This document shows positions 31,453 through 45,120 of a stretch of 64,000 nt of DNA, one piece after another. Both the position numbers and the translations under genes were made by a program. Within the stretch, counting starts at the first letter, position 1. Every line of letters starts with the position of its first letter. The stretch lies in the NCBI GenBank assembly GCA_964017065.1, contig OZ024789.1, positions 10,067,439-10,131,438 on the forward strand, written 5' to 3'. This stretch comes from Haliclona indistincta (Eukaryota; Porifera; Demospongiae; Haplosclerida; Chalinidae). Below the pieces are notes generated by a model, which was given only the letters and a program-made list of their open reading frames with translations, ran no database searches and had not been told where the DNA came from.

Positions 31453-32005
31453 ACAAATTTCACAAAACCCTAGCTCGCCTTGCCACGGTCATGCATACAT
31501 CTAGCCTACATGTAGACATTGAAAGTTGCTGCAAGTATTAGGTGGTTTGCAAATTGCAGTAGAAACTTTTTTTGCTAACCTGGAGACAGTAAAGTACTGG
31601 GCGTGACCATGAACACGAGAGCTGAGTGTACTTGCTGTGGGCTTAGATAGAAGACTGTATAATGCAGGAAATTAAAATACTAATGTAGGAACTTGTAAAT
31701 ACTACAATCAATGAGTCACGGTGACCGTGCATGAGAAAAGGGACCTCGTGCTGCATTTTATTTTCGAGTGCATGCCTGTAATCAAATGGTAGCTTCTCAG
31801 CTATACAACAAGCAGAATGATCAAACATAATTATTGTATAGAAAGTTTATCACCTTTCAATAATATTTGATTGAGTAACAATTAAGTGTGAATAATAGTA
31901 TAAATAGTATAAATGCGAATAATAGTGTAGTAATAAGTGTGAATGAGTTATTCAGTGATGTGTGGAATTAATGCTAACTAGCTACTATAGCTTCATGATA
32001 TAGTA
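31453..32005. other. Convergent intergenic spacer between copies 3 and 4
   Basis: No gene. The right about 100 bp match the 3' flank of copy 6 in reverse (GAGTTATTCAGTGATGTGTG). The left part holds GGGCGTGACC.TGAACACGAG, also found at about 36492 in the copy 4 intron element, suggesting a transposon fragment. The abrupt switch marks an inversion or deletion join that removed the end of copy 3. Confidence 0.5.
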
Positions 32006-35000
32006 TTAGTTAGTGTCCAGCCATTCCCTGATCCCAGCAGCTGTACTGTTCTCATCAGCTTCTTCTAGTATGTTGATGATAGTCTCCCAGGTGAATGGAA
32101 CCTTTTGCTCTCGTTTCCATTGCTCAAAGACCATCATACAGAGACGAACTGGATCATTGGTTTGTTTCTCAAATATAGATAGAGTTGACGTTTCGATATC
32201 CAACAGAGATCCTATCTCGTACCACTTGGTTGAGACTTTCTTAGCGACAAGGCTAATCAGTTTTGACGTCTTTGGAGCTTCAGAATAGGCAGCAGCCTTG
32301 TCTGTAATGGAGAAATATCCGATGGCTGCATGATCTATAATAATTATAGCAGTCGTTACCTGATGTTCTCTGTGCTAAAGGCTGCTGTGTCTGTGACTGT
32401 GGTGGTGTAGCTGAGGGTTGTGTTGCTAATGGTGATGCTGTACTCACAGAAGACACTGCATAGAATGATCATTATTCAGTAAACCTGACTATGCTTGATA
32501 ATTACCTGGAGTAGCTTTATCACGTTCAGGCTGAGGATAGCGTATGTGAAAGTCTTTGGGAGAAGCAATCCCTTTAATGACCACTTTGTGACGCAGTCGT
32601 TGAACTTGCTCTGACAAAAGCTCTAACTCAAATCCACAGTGAGGGATTCTTCTACCAATTTGGTAGTTCTGGATAGCAGCTTTAGAGATCTACATGTACA
32701 TGTTAAAGGTGTGACTGAATAGAAAAGGACAACACAATGATATACTCACCTGAGGAACAGAGGATAGAGGAAGAATTTTCCATGAACCAACCTCTTGTTC
32801 TTGCTGATCAAGCTCTATCACAGGACTAGGATCATCCTCAAATCGAATTTCTAGTGTTGTGGTGTCTGCACTCCACTTCCCATACTTGTGTTCCACTTCC
32901 TGTTAATCATGTAAATCAGGAACATAGTTTAGTAGCACTGTATATACAAACCTGTAGATTAGGCTCGATGTCTCTTACAATAACAAAGTGGAAATCAACA
33001 GTCAGAGGACTGGGCATCTGTTGCTTGTAGAACATGAAGGCTGTACAAAGTGTGTCTGTATCCTCTGGTGCTGTTTCTCCTAGTAATGAGAACTGCTTCA
33101 GCTTGATGGCTCCATACTGAGTGTGTGAGCTGAACAATCCCTCTCGTTCACGGAATCTGTACGGCAGTTGACTCTGTGAGCACTTGGCGATGATGAACTT
33201 GAACTGGGAGCATTGATCCTCACTGCGTACAACAGCGCAATGCTGTATGTTGACAGACACCTCTTTTATGAACTCCATGCTGGATGAGACCCAGTAGATG
33301 GCACTGATCAACTGCCTGTTCTCAGGGAACTTAAACTGGCCAGCTAGAATCACCTTCACGCCCACACTGACAGTCACTCCAGGAGGAACAGCACCTTGAG
33401 GGATCTCAATGAAGAACCCATAGCCAGGCCACTCTACTTTCTGAGGCTTGTCTCCCACAACCTCCAGTACAGTCTCCCTGTACACTTCAACACCACGTAG
33501 GAAGTCTGCACCACATGCACAGTCACAAACTGAAGGAGATGCATTATTAGCTTACCTGGAGCAACTGCTAAATAATCAGCCTGTACACCAGCTTCGACCA
33601 CACACCTTGGTTTGATAGCTACAGTATAGTGAGCCACTAGCAGCAGCTGTGAGCTGGGCAGCATCACTCACCTTCTAGCAGCTGCTGGTTCCTCCTCTTC
33701 AGTTGATCAACTATACACAGTTACACTAGCAATGATGAGCTGGTTAATCACTCACTCTAATACTCACATTTCTCTAGCATCAGTTGACCATCACTTTCCA
33801 ACATTGACATCTGTTGATCTCTAGCAAAGGCCATTCTCTTGGTTTGCTCCAATACTCTTAGAAGCTCTTTCTGTTCCTCCTCACTAGCTGTCAGCTTGGT
33901 CTTATACTCATGGATGACTATAATACATACAAAATTTTACGTTAAAAATTAATGTTTAGTCCTATACTTACTCTTTTCTTGTTGTTCATAGTCGTCTCTG
34001 CTAGCAGCCAGCTTCTTCTGCATGTCATAAATATCATCCTCTAGTTTAGAGCACTTCTGATCCTTCTCCTGTGAATCACTCTGAGCTTCATTGAGCTTGT
34101 CCATTAGCTCCTGCTCTCTCTTCTTGCAAAGTCGAAGACTGTCTTCATAAGCGTGTATGACTACCAGAGAGAGAGAGAGAGGAGGGGAAAGAGGGAGGGA
34201 GGGAGAGAGAACTAAGTGAACATGAGGATAGTGTCATGCTTACTATCTTCTGAGGTTAGTTGAAAAGATGACGGCTCTCCTGGTTCTGTCTCATTCTGCT
34301 GAACTATGATTGAGGAAGATGATTTATAGTGAAGTGAGTCAAGTGACTGTTACTAACCATGTTCGACCTGTTTCTCTTCTCTCTCATCAATATTGGTCTC
34401 ATGCTGCTGTGAGCACCACAACACATCAACCAGTGTCACTGTCACCAACCACACACACCTGCTTCACTGGATCCTGCACCTGGAGTCTGAGCACTCTAAC
34501 CTCCTCCTCCACCTCTCTGATCCTCTTCTCAGAAGACTCAACTGTTTGCACACTCTCATGTAGCTAATGAACAGATTATACTCACTCACATGTCTGTATC
34601 TAGATCTGACCAATGCATGGTCACACTAACCTGCTGCTGGAGCTGTCTATGCTCAGTGTCTAGTTCATTTAGCCTCAACTTGTCCTTCAGCTCACGTCCC
34701 TGAAATGCTCCCTTTATCCTGGCCTCTCTCAGTCTCTCCTGGTACTCTGTGTTGTTGCTCAGTGTCTCTCTCTCCATCACTCTCTCCACATACCACTGCC
34801 CACTAGTGTCCTGGACTGTATGGAGGAGATATGAGCTGTTATGTGCAGTCCACCACTGTCAGTGTGTGCATCAGCTGCTGTAGCTACTGCTGATTACTGC
34901 ATGGACACACACTGTGCTCACTTAGCTCTATAATACAAGTATCAGCCTTATGGACCCATCCTCCAAACACTAGTATCCAGACACGGTAGGCTCCTAGATG

Positions 35001-37986
35001 AAACACAGACAGTGATTGATAGTATCGTTGTGTCACTGAATCAGGTATACGTAGTGATGGTAGCTATAGAACATAATAAAACAACACAGTCACAGTCATT
35101 TTGAACTATTAATAAACTATAGTATCATATTCTATACTATAGCTCAGCTCGTCCTGTCATTTTGAGCGAGAAACTACACACAAGCGCATTAAAGTAGAGT
35201 TTTAAAGATTCTAACAAAAAATTAATTGGACAAAGTTAACATGACTGTAACTAAAATAATTGTACATTGTGAAATACCTTGATCCATTGGTTAGTAGTGT
35301 CATATAACCATATATCACTCAGTGTAGACCCACCATCACCACATCCTCCACTCATCACAAACACAGGACCAGTAATGTGTGATGCAGCATGCCCCCATCT
35401 CCTTACAGGCCATTGGATAGACTGACTAACTGGTTTATTGATTTTTGTCCAGTTCTGAGAATATAGATACCATTACAGGAAGTAGGCAGGATTTTTGTAA
35501 TGAGGGGCAAGTCATCCAAAAACAGTGGGGGTCTGGGGATCCTCCGTATTACACACTCACCACAGAATGTCTCTCCAGATCTACAATATACAAATTATCA
35601 GAGCAGGGGGTTGATGGAGTGATGCCACCAAACATAGCAGCCCTCTTTTCTCCCACTGTTGTTAGTGTGAACTCATCACATGGAGAAGGAGCTTGTCCTG
35701 TGACTACTGGTGAGCTCCACCCATCTAGAGGTTATAACATATATCAAGAGTTCATTACCTAAGAGTATGCAACCTTCAATATACCCCCTTGCAGACAGTG
35801 TTGGACATTTTCTACCTCACAAGTTTACCTATACACGCGATGATTATCATTAACCCTCGGCGCATGCGCGAGGGTTACGGTACTTGGTTTGCAATTCGCT
35901 GTCCATCGAGCTGCAGAGATCAGCGATCACTTTTACGCGCTGGTAAAGTTATGACATAATAAACACCGCAAGGGCTTGCAATTTGACTCGTGGATTTTGC
36001 TAAAGTGCTTTCATTCTCGAGTTATGGCTGGCTCACCTTGACGGCCGTCTTTGACCTCTCTAACAACAAAAGCGCCCATAGTTGACTACCTAGGTACTTG
36101 TATAGATTCCATCTAAACTGCAGAACAGCTCTGAGGATGTGTAGACATCTCAAGAAGGCGTGTGCATGGTCACGCCCACCTGACACACCTTGGCCTTGTG
36201 GTCAGCACATTGCTGTCTTATGGTTACCGGTAATATGAACGCATTTCACAAACCCTCGGCGTCTACGCTCCATAGACCATAGTTGGGGATGCAGCAGGAG
36301 TTTATTACCACTAGTGCCAACCTGCAGCTTAGCTTATAGGCTGTAGCTATATTGTAACTGCACTGCTAACTAGTTATGGCTTTCAGAAGGAGCTTTGCAG
36401 GCTTGCAGCTAAAGACAACCTGCTTACTATTGAAACTGTACTGGTAAACAGAAGACAGCAAAGTGCTGACCACAAGGACAAGGTGTGCCAAGTGGGCGTG
36501 ACCGTGAACACGAGTAGGTACTGGCAGCCATTGCTCTTGGCTTTGATAGGCTTTTTCTTGAGATGTCTACGCACCCCCAGAGCTATCCTACAGTTTAGAT
36601 GGAATCTACAAGTACCTAGGTAGTCAACTATGGGCGCTTTTGTCGTCAGAGGGGTCAAAGACGGCCGTCAAGGTGACTGAGCCAGCCATAACTCGAGAAC
36701 GAAAGCACTTTAGCAAAATCCACGAGTCAGATTGCAAGCCATTGTCATGCTAAGCCTGTTCGTACCTTTACCGAGTTTCAGAAGTGAGCGATGGTCTCTG
36801 CAGCTCATTGGACAGACAGAATGAACGAACAAATGAACGAACGAATGCAGAGCAAGTACCGTAACCCTCGCGCATGCGCCGAGGGTTAAAAATTATTATA
36901 ATCAGTGCAATTTCAATAGCAAGTAGGTTGTCTTTAGCTGCAAAGCTCCTTCTAACTAAGGAGCTAACTCTACAATGTGCAACAAAAGCCGAGGGTTTTG
37001 TGAAAATCTGTTCATTACTGCTGTTGTGAATATCATTATACAACGGTGAATATCATTAGCATAGCAGCCCTAATGCTGTATAAACTTGTGATGTAGAAAA
37101 TGTCCAACGCCGTCGAAAGGGGTATATTGGCGGTTGCATACTCTTAGGTAATGAACTCTTGCATCTATCATTCCACTATGCACCAAAATTACATAATGAA
37201 CCAAAAACTCAAACTTTCATTGAATTTGGGGGACAAATAATTATTGTAGCACCCAGCACCTAACTAATTCATGCATGCAAAAGTGAAGTCTCACTGAAAG
37301 TTATTTTCACCAAAATTATGCTGAAACAAACAGTATCACTCACATGTGGACAGAGAGAAAATGTGTTGTTCATTGGTACGCACACAACCACACACTGATT
37401 GATACAGTGCTCCATGTTGTCGTGATGATGGGACGGCATGACCATTCCCTCCCACCACATACAAGAGGTCCTCCTCTCCATCAGTGAAGTGCACCATTCC
37501 ACAAAATGCCTTCTTCATTGGTGCCCCACCCGTTGTTGTTGACGGAGCCAACATCCTCCATTGCAGGGTGGAGGTGCTCAGTGTTTGAACGCTGTTGTGG
37601 TAGCAGTCACGGTGACCACAGTAACCACCGAAATAGTGCAGATCATTCCTGACAGCAACACAGGCAACGCCCTGCACTCCCAGTGGAGGTGTTCCACTAG
37701 TGGTGTGCTGCTCCCAGCAACCAGTGTTCACGTCGAACGCCTCTACACTAGAGAAAAACTGACGCTTCTCAGCGCTGTCGTGCGCCCGCGGCATTCCTTG
37801 TTGGTCTCCTGCCCACAGGTAAAGATGGTTGTCTATAACAGCTGTGCAGTGATCATCACGACCAGCGGGTTCCCTCCATCTATGCCTCCATCCATCCACT
37901 GTGAGGAGTAACAATCAATCACTGTTTAAACACCTGACACAACTCATGAACTAACTTCCTCGCTGCTGCTGCTGAGGAGTGGACAT
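32006..37986 (-). CDS. Copy 4: intact kelch-coiled coil-ZU5-UPA-Death protein, 1070 aa
   Basis: Eighteen exons in transcription order: 37986-37956, 37898-37344, 35724-35561, 35454-35278, 35063-34922, 34815-34631, 34563-34459, 34406-34358, 34303-34244, 34160-33972, 33917-33768, 33710-33672, 33618-33556, 33529-32952, 32899-32750, 32689-32506, 32455-32360, 32301-32006. Every junction is GT/AG and lengths keep phase to the stop (3213 nt). It begins MSTPQQQQRG. Kelch spans about residues 10-355, coiled coil 360-590, ZU5 about 645-785, UPA-like about 790-940, Death about 985-1068, ending REWLDTN. No signal peptide or membrane segment is seen. It is the only copy on the minus strand. UPA type 2 and Death type beta, like copy 2. 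Intron 2 carries a nested inverted-repeat element of about 1.4 kb. A cytosolic sensor or scaffold role is inferred. Confidence 0.9.
35746..37168. mobile_element. Outer inverted-repeat element in intron 2 of copy 4
   Basis: Terminal inverted repeats of about 80 bp start AGAGTTCATTACCTAAGAGT and end with the complement at 37168. The flanking CATATATCA and CATCTATCA resemble a 7-9 bp target duplication of the family intron sequence CATCTATCATTCC. A second element is nested inside. A solo copy of the right end occurs at 26149-26180. Confidence 0.7.
35851..36888. mobile_element. Inner foldback element, TIR TAACCCTCGGCGCATGCGCG
   Basis: Termini TAACCCTCGGCGCATGCGCG.. and ..CGCGCATGCGCCGAGGGTTA. 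A further inverted pair of about 180 bp lies at about 35990-36145 and 36545-36745, with shared segments AGTTGACTACCTAGGTAC and CTCGAGTTATGGCTGG. No ORF of known type. Confidence 0.7.
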
Positions 37987-38956
37987 GATGGAGGAGAAAG
38001 AAAACAAGAAAGAGCTCTGTTAGTAGCGACTCCGGAAGCTTAACGCGCGTGCGCAAAATTACATGTATTTAAGCGCCAATTACAAAAATGGTATTTGATG
38101 TTGGTAATGTTTCGAGCGCTACAGCATAGAGAAGAAAAAATAATCCACGGCAATGTAGGTATCGTTGGATTCCTCATGAGCTGTATTTTCAACTTATAGT
38201 GATTTAATTGCAATTATATTAAGTGCAATTCTCATTTGAATGTATTGTTCGCTGTAAACAGAATGTTCTAGATGGCGAATCTTAGCGGCACCACTTGTTA
38301 TAAACTGCCCAGGGTTGAAAGTATTTAGTACAATACTCACTGCACGATATGCTTGGATGTAGTTCGCCGTGCGCTTCGAGCAATAATCTCGCTGTGGTGG
38401 TGTTAGCGATTTCGGACGTAATCATTCTAGAGCTTGATACGATACTTTCGGTGCTTCAAACAAACTGTATGTGCATTCTGTAGTTAGATGAGCGCTTGAT
38501 CCACAAGAATCGTTGCTGTATAATATGATGTATTGAGTTAAATAATTATTTCTCCCACGTTTTTAGAAATATACGGTCATAGTAGCTCGTGAGATTTGTT
38601 GCATCGCAACAAACTGATTTGACGATTGCATGGCTTATTAACTATTGTTTGATTTATGTTTAAACCACAAAATTATGAAATACTGAGTAATGATTAATTT
38701 TAGTAATAATAATTATATACATGCATCAAGTAATGATCTCAGTAGACTAATGATCAAGTAAAGCTGAGAACTGCCACTGTAAAAACTGAAGCGAGACGTC
38801 ACTTCACTCCTTTTACCACAATGTTCACTAGGCTTGCAGTGGACGCTCACTCAGCAACAACAGCCGGGTATAGAAATCACGCTGTCCGTATCACCTTTAG
38901 TCCACAATAGCGAACACTTAACTTCTCTATTCTTCATGATGCAGACAGCTAGAGTA
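37987..38956. other. 5' flank of copy 4, no gene seen
   Basis: About 970 bp upstream of the copy 4 start. It holds short AT-rich stretches and CGCGCGTGCGC near 38045. A promoter is expected here but no specific element can be supported. Confidence 0.4.
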
Positions 38957-39784
38957 TATTCGGTGAACATGCATATTCGTACACTATTGCCAGCAAAACC
39001 AACGCAGCTAAGACGGTGTCTGCCAGAGCAAACTATAGCCACTTGCATGAGTAGAAGACACAGCGAACAGCTAGCTCCAGCGTCCTTCCTGAAGGCGACA
39101 GCAAAAAATACTAGACACGTGTATGAATTTCCCTAAGATCGGTAGAATCTCTGTATTTTCGTTTCACCACTCGCTACGTCCAACGAAGTAGAGGAGCAGG
39201 CTAATTTAGTGCTGCTAGCATACACCCATCCTTGTGCTAAACGATGACCAGCAGAAGTAGCCGAACACTCTCCTTGAACACAAGAAAAACGCAACAACAT
39301 CACCCCCGCTGACCCCTCAAAGATCGTCATCAACAATACAGTAAAGTATTGTGCTTATGGAGATGTATTATTATGGCTCTCCATAAGCACAATACTTTAC
39401 TGTATTGTTGATAACGATCTTTGAGGGGTCAGCGGGGGTGATGTTGTTGCGTTTTTCTTGTGTTCAAGGAGAGTGTTCGGCTACTTCTGCTGGTCATCGT
39501 TTAGCACAAGGATGGGTGTATGCTAGCAGCACTAAATTAGCCAGCTCCTCTACTTCGTTGGACGTAGCGAGTGGTGAAACGAAACTACAGAGATTCTACC
39601 GATCTTAGGGAAATTCGTACACGTGTCTAGTATTTTTTGCTGTCGCCTTCAGGAAGGACGCTGGAGCTAGCGGTTTGCTGTGTCTTCTACACATGCAAGT
39701 AGCTATAGTTTGCTGTGGCAGACACCGTCTTAGCTGCGTTGGTTTTGCTGGCAATAGTGTACGAATATACATGTTGACCGAATA
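38957..39784. repeat. 828-bp palindrome upstream of copy 5
   Basis: Two arms of 406 bp (38957-39362 and 39379-39784) around a 16-base loop. The arms are almost identical: the same 67-codon frame reads from each, and the stem ends TATTGTGCTTATGGAG / CTCCATAAGCACAATA at the loop. Outer ends are TATTCGGTGAACATG and its near complement. No coding similarity is recognised. It is probably a foldback transposon or an inverted duplication. Confidence 0.9.
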
Positions 39785-39932
39785 CAGATAATTTACTCTA
39801 CATCTTAACTTTAGATAGCCAGCCAAGCCCTGTAGTAGCTCCTCCATTACCGCTCCAGAGCAGCAATGCAAGGAAGTTAGTTCATGAGTTGTGTCAGGTG
39901 TTTAAACAATAATTGATTGTTACTCCTCACAA

Positions 39933-42900
39933 TGGAGGGAACCCGCTGGTCGTGATGAACACAGCACAGCTGTTGTTGACAATCAACTCTATTTGTGGGG
40001 TGGAACCCAACAAGGAATGCCTGAGGTGCACGATAGCACTGAGAAGCATCAGTTTTTCTCCAGTGTGGAGGTGTTCGACGTGAACACTGGTTGCTGGAAG
40101 CAGCGCACCACTAGTGGAACACCTCCACTGGGAGTGCGTGGCTTTGCCTGTATTGCTGTCAGGAATGATCTGTACTATTTCGGTGGTTACTGTGGTCATA
40201 GTGACTGCTACCACAACAGTGTTCACACACTGAGCACCTCCACCCTGCAATGGAGGATGTTGGCTCCCTCAACAACAAAAGGTGGGGCACCAATGAAGAA
40301 GGCATTTTGTGGAATGGTGCATTTCACTGATGGAGAGGAGGACCTCTTGTATGTGGTGGGAGGGTGGGGTCCTGCTGTCCCATCATCACCACAACATGAA
40401 GCACAGTATTTATCAGTGTATGATGGTGTGCGTACCAATGAACAACACATTTTCTCTCTGTCCACAAGTGAGTGATACTGTTTGTTTCAGCATATAAGTT
40501 TGATAAAATATATCTTATAATCTCTAGATGGGTGGAGTTCACCAGTAGTCATAGGACAAGCTCCTCCTCCATGTGAGGATTTCACACTAACAGCAGTGGA
40601 AGGGAAGAGGGCTGCTATGTTTGGTGGTTCCACTCCATCAAGCGACTACTCTGATAATTTGTATATTGTAGATCTGGAGAGACATTCTGTGGTGAGTGTG
40701 TAATACTGATTCAATAGTAAAGCACTGATTTTTGGCTCCACTCTCATCACTATCATCATTATTGTCACTTTATCATAGCTATGATTTTACCACTTCATGG
40801 AATAGTATCTATTATTCTCAGAACTGGACAAAGATCAAAAAACCAGTTAGTCAGTCTATCCAATGGCCTGTGAGGAGATATGCCCATGCTGCATCACACA
40901 TTACTGGTCTTGTGTTTGTGATAAGTGGAGGAATTGATTATGGTGGGTCTATACACTGAGTGATATGTGGTTGTCTGACACTACCAACCAATGGATCAAG
41001 GTATTTCACAATGTACAATTTAGTTACAGTCATGTTGACTCTGTCAACTTGAAATAATAAATTTTTGTTGGAAACTTTAAACACTACTTTAATGTGCTTG
41101 TAGCCTCACTCAATATGACAGGACAAGCTGAGCTATAGTATAGAATATGATACTATAGTTTATTAATAGTTCATAATGTGAGTTGTTTTATTATGTTCTA
41201 TAGCTACCAACACTACCTGATTCAGTGACACGACGATACCGGCACTCAGTGACAGTGTTTCATCTAGGAGCCCACTGTGTCTGGATACTAGTGTGTGGAG
41301 TATACTACAAGGCAACCACTAGTATTATAGAGCTAAGTGAGCACAGTGTGTGTCCATGCAGTAATCAGCAGTAGCTACAGCAGCTGATGCACATACTGAC
41401 AGTGGTGGGCTGCATAACAGCTCATCTCTTCCATACAGTCCAGGACACTAGTGGGCAGTGGTGTGTGGAGAGAGTGATGGAGAGAGAGACACTGAGCAAC
41501 AACACAGAGTACCAGGAGAGACTGAGAGAGGCCAGGATAAAGGGAGCATTTCAGGGACGTGACCTGAAAGACAGGTTGAGGCTAAATGAACTAGACTGTG
41601 AGCATAGACATGCAGCTACAGCAGCAGGTTAGTGTGACCATTGGTCAGATGCTACAGTCAAGTTTGTAGTGAGTAAAAGCTGTTTCCTTCATTAGCTACA
41701 GGTGAGAAAGAAGTTTTATCAGAGGAGGATCAGAGTGATGGAGGAGGAGGTTAGAGTGCTTTATTGTTAATGAGTGTGCTTCGAATGAGCTGTTTCCTTC
41801 ATAATTTAGCTACAGGAGAGTGTGAAGCCTTATCAGAGGAGGATCAGAGAGATGGAGGAGGAGGTTAGAGTGCTTTATTGTTAATACTATAACTGTATGC
41901 TGCGAATGAGCTGTTTCCTTCTTTAGCTGCAGGAGAGTTTGAAGCCTTATCAGAGGAGGATCAGTGAAGTGGAGAAGGAGGTTAGAGTACTCAGACTCCA
42001 GGTGCAGGATCCGGTGAAGAAGGTGTGTGTGGTTGGTGACAGTGACAGTGGTTGATGTGTTGTGGTGTTCACAGCAGCATGAGACCAATATTGATGAGAG
42101 AGAAGAGAAACAGGTCGAACATGGTTAGTAACAGTCACTTGACTTCATATGAAGTCATCTTCCTCAACCATAGTTCAGCAGAATGAGACAGAACCCAGAG
42201 AGCCGTCATCTATTCAACTAACCTCAGAAGATAGTAAGCATGACACTATCCTCGTGTTAATTTAAGTCTCTCCCTCTCTCTCTCTGGTATAGTCATACAT
42301 GCTTATGAAGACAGTATTCAACTTAGCAAGAAGAGAGAGCAGGAGCTAATGGAAAAGCTCAATGAAGCTTGGCAAGATTCACAAAAGAAGGATCAGAAGT
42401 GCTCTAAACTAGAGGATGATATGTATGATATGAAGAAGAAGATGGTTGCTAGCAGAGACGACTATGAACAACAAATAAAGAGTAAGTATAGGACTAAATA
42501 ATGTTTAACATGTAATTTTGTATGCATAATAGTCATCCATGAGTATGAGACCAAGCTGACAGCTAGTGAGGAGGAACAGAAAGAGCTTCTAAGAGTATTG
42601 GAGCAAACCAAGAGAATGGCCTATGCTAGAGATCAACAGATGTCAATGTTGGAAAGTGATGGTCAACTGATGCTAGAGAAATGTGAGTATTAGAGTGAGT
42701 GATTAACCAGCTCATGATTGCTAGTGTAACTGTGTATAGTTGATCAACTGAAGAGGAGAAACCAGCAGCTGCTAGAAGGTGAGTGATGCTGCCCATGCAG
42801 CTCACAGCTGCTGCAAGTGGCTCACTATATTGCAGCTATCAAACCAAGATCTGTTGTTGATACTAGTGTCCAGGCTGATTATCTGGCTACAGCACCAGGT

Positions 42901-44516
42901 TAGCTTAGCTACTGTAGTGCATCTCATTCAGTTTGTGACTGTGCATGTGGTGCAGACTTCCTGCGTGGTGTTGAAGTGTACAGGGAGACTGTACTGGAGG
43001 TTGTGGGAGACAAGCCTCAGAAAGTAGAGTGGCCTGGCTATGGGTTCTTCATTGAGATCCCTGAAGGTGCTGTTCCTCCTGGAGTGACTGTCAGTGTGGG
43101 CGTGAAGGTGATTCTAGCTGGCCAGTTTAAGTTCCCTGAGAACAGGCAGTTGATCAGTGCCATCTACTGGGTCTCATCCAGCATTGAGTTCATAAAAGAG
43201 GTGTCTGTCAATATACAGCATTGCGCTGTTGTACGCAGTGAGAATCAATGCTCCCAGTTCAAATTCATCATCGCCAAGTGCTCACAGAGTCAACTGCCGT
43301 ACACATTCCGTGAACGAGGATTGTTCAGCTCACACACTCAGTATGGAGCCATCAAGCTGAAGCAGTTCTCATTACTAGGAGAAACAGCACCAGAGGATAC
43401 AGACGCACTCTGTACAGCCTTCATGTTCTACAAGCAACAGATGCCCAGTCCTCTGACTGTTGATTTTCACTTTGTAATTGTGAGGGACCTTGAGCCTAAT
43501 CTACAGGTTTGTATGCAGTGCTACTGAAATAATTTGCCTAATTTACATGATTAACAGGAAGTGGAACAGAAGTATGGGAAGTGGAGTGCAGACACCACAA
43601 CACTAGAAATTCGCTTTGATAATGATCCTAGTCCTGTGATAGAGCTTGATCAGCAAGAACAAGAGGTTGGCTCATGGAAGATTCTTCCTCTATCCTCTGT
43701 TCCTCAAGTGAGTATATCATTGTGTTGTCCTTTTCTATTCAGTCGCATCTTTAACATGTACATGTAGATCTCTAAAGCTGCTATCCAGAACTACCAAATT
43801 GGTAGAAGAATCCCTCACTGTGGATTTGAGTTAGAGCTGTTGTCAGAGCAAGTTCAACGACTGCGTCACAAAGTGGTCATTAAAGGGATTGCTTCTCCCA
43901 AAGACTTCCACATCCGCTTTCCTCAGCCTGAAGGTGATAAAGCTACTGCAGGTAATTATCAAGCGTAGTCATGTTTACTGAATAATGATCATTCTATGCA
44001 GTGTCTTCTGTGAGTACAGCATCACCATTAGCAACACAACCCTCAGCTACACCTCTGACCCAGCAGCCATCAGCACCACAGAGAACTCCAGGTGACCACT
44101 GACTTGCATATACGTAATGTTTGTGCAGTGAAATCTGTTCCTGATTTGTGACTTCAGTGTTTATGTTTGATTGTATGTACAATAAATATCATTGTAATTC
44201 TTTGATTTTTGTTTCAGATAAGTCAGTATTGTATTCTCAAGCTCCATCAACTGCTGATCTGATGCTATATGTCGCACAGAAGATACCAACCATGTGGTAT
44301 CGAGTAGGAATACTGCTGGATGTTGAGACAACAACACTGGACACATTTGAGAAAGAGGTCGCTGATCATGATCAAGTCCGTCTTTGTATTAAGGTGTTTC
44401 AACAATGGAAGAAAGAGGTCAAGGTTCCATTCACCTGGGAGACCATCGTCAGCATTCTAGAGAGACTTGGTGAGATGAAAACAGCTACTGAGCTCAAGGA
44501 ATGGTTGAACAAATAA
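39933..44516 (+). pseudogene. Copy 5: damaged family member with open 3' half
   Basis: The kelch exon (about 39933-40467) has lost its acceptor and first codons: CACAATGGAGGG replaces CACAGTGGATGGATGGAGGG. Exon 40822-41000 carries a 2-base insertion, giving a stop at the ACTGA near 40960. Exon 41439-41627 is out of phase. Others: 40528-40691, 41204-41336, three exon-7 copies at 41696-42022, 42075-42123, 42174-42233, 42293-42481, 42533-42682, 42740-42778, 42836-42898, 42932-43506 (ZU5, one codon shorter), 43558-43707, 43768-43951, 44002-44091, 44218-44516 (Death). From 42075 on, every junction keeps phase, so a short ZU5-UPA-Death product could exist if an internal promoter did. UPA type 2 is combined with Death type alpha. 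Confidence 0.82.
41696..42022 (+). repeat. Triplicated coiled-coil exon in copy 5
   Basis: Three tandem units of about 115 bp, each with TGTTTCCTTC, an AG acceptor and TTATCAGAGGAGGATCAG. The first begins CTACAGGTGAG, the second at 41810, the third at 41927. Only the third retains the full exon and its GTGTGTG donor; the first two stop at GTTAGAGTGCTTTATTG. Confidence 0.8.
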
Positions 44517-45120
44517 GACACAACTGATTGTTGTATAAGTTAGTTACTAGTTTCACTTTTGTAGTATTAGTCTCAGAGTTGTACTGACTTTGAATCCTGT
44601 TACGTTTGTGTTGAGTGTGACAGATTTTAATAAGTTTTATGTGCTAATGTAATGTGTAATAAACTAATCATTTATCTCATGCATGAGTCACAGCTCAAGA
44701 TCATCAATAATCCATTGAAGAGGATTAGCTGAATAATGCACTAATCAACTCACAAGTTTTTTAAAGATTGTGCTTTATTACAGAGACAGTTCCATAACTT
44801 CCATAACTGTACACGTTTGGTTCCTTTACATAATATAAATATCAAGCAAGGACATGGAGATTTAAAAAAGACATCAAGCTACACACAAACAATAATGGTA
44901 TTAATCTATCTAGAATGCTAACTGAACTACACCAACCATCAGCAAGGTGAGGAGATGTTGATGGTTTAGTTTGAATAATGAATCTATGGCTGAGTGAGCT
45001 GATCGTCTCCTCTTTCTTGATAGAGGATCTATAAAATCAGCTGTTGGTCGGCCTCTGTGTGACAATTGGAGCTATAGTCTTCAGCCCGGCAGCCCCACCC
45101 ATGCTTCTGCTGCGCGTTAA
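44517..45120. other. 3' flank of copy 5, duplicate of the copy 1 flank
   Basis: Matches 7707-8310 in order, with small indels, up to GCTTCTGCTGCGCGTTAA. It then jumps straight into the 37-bp minisatellite. The NOL9-like remnant present after copy 1 is absent here. Confidence 0.7.

Noticed and set aside
39133..39608. Two opposed 67-codon frames as genes
   Set aside because: Mirror copies from the 828-bp palindrome; no known domain.
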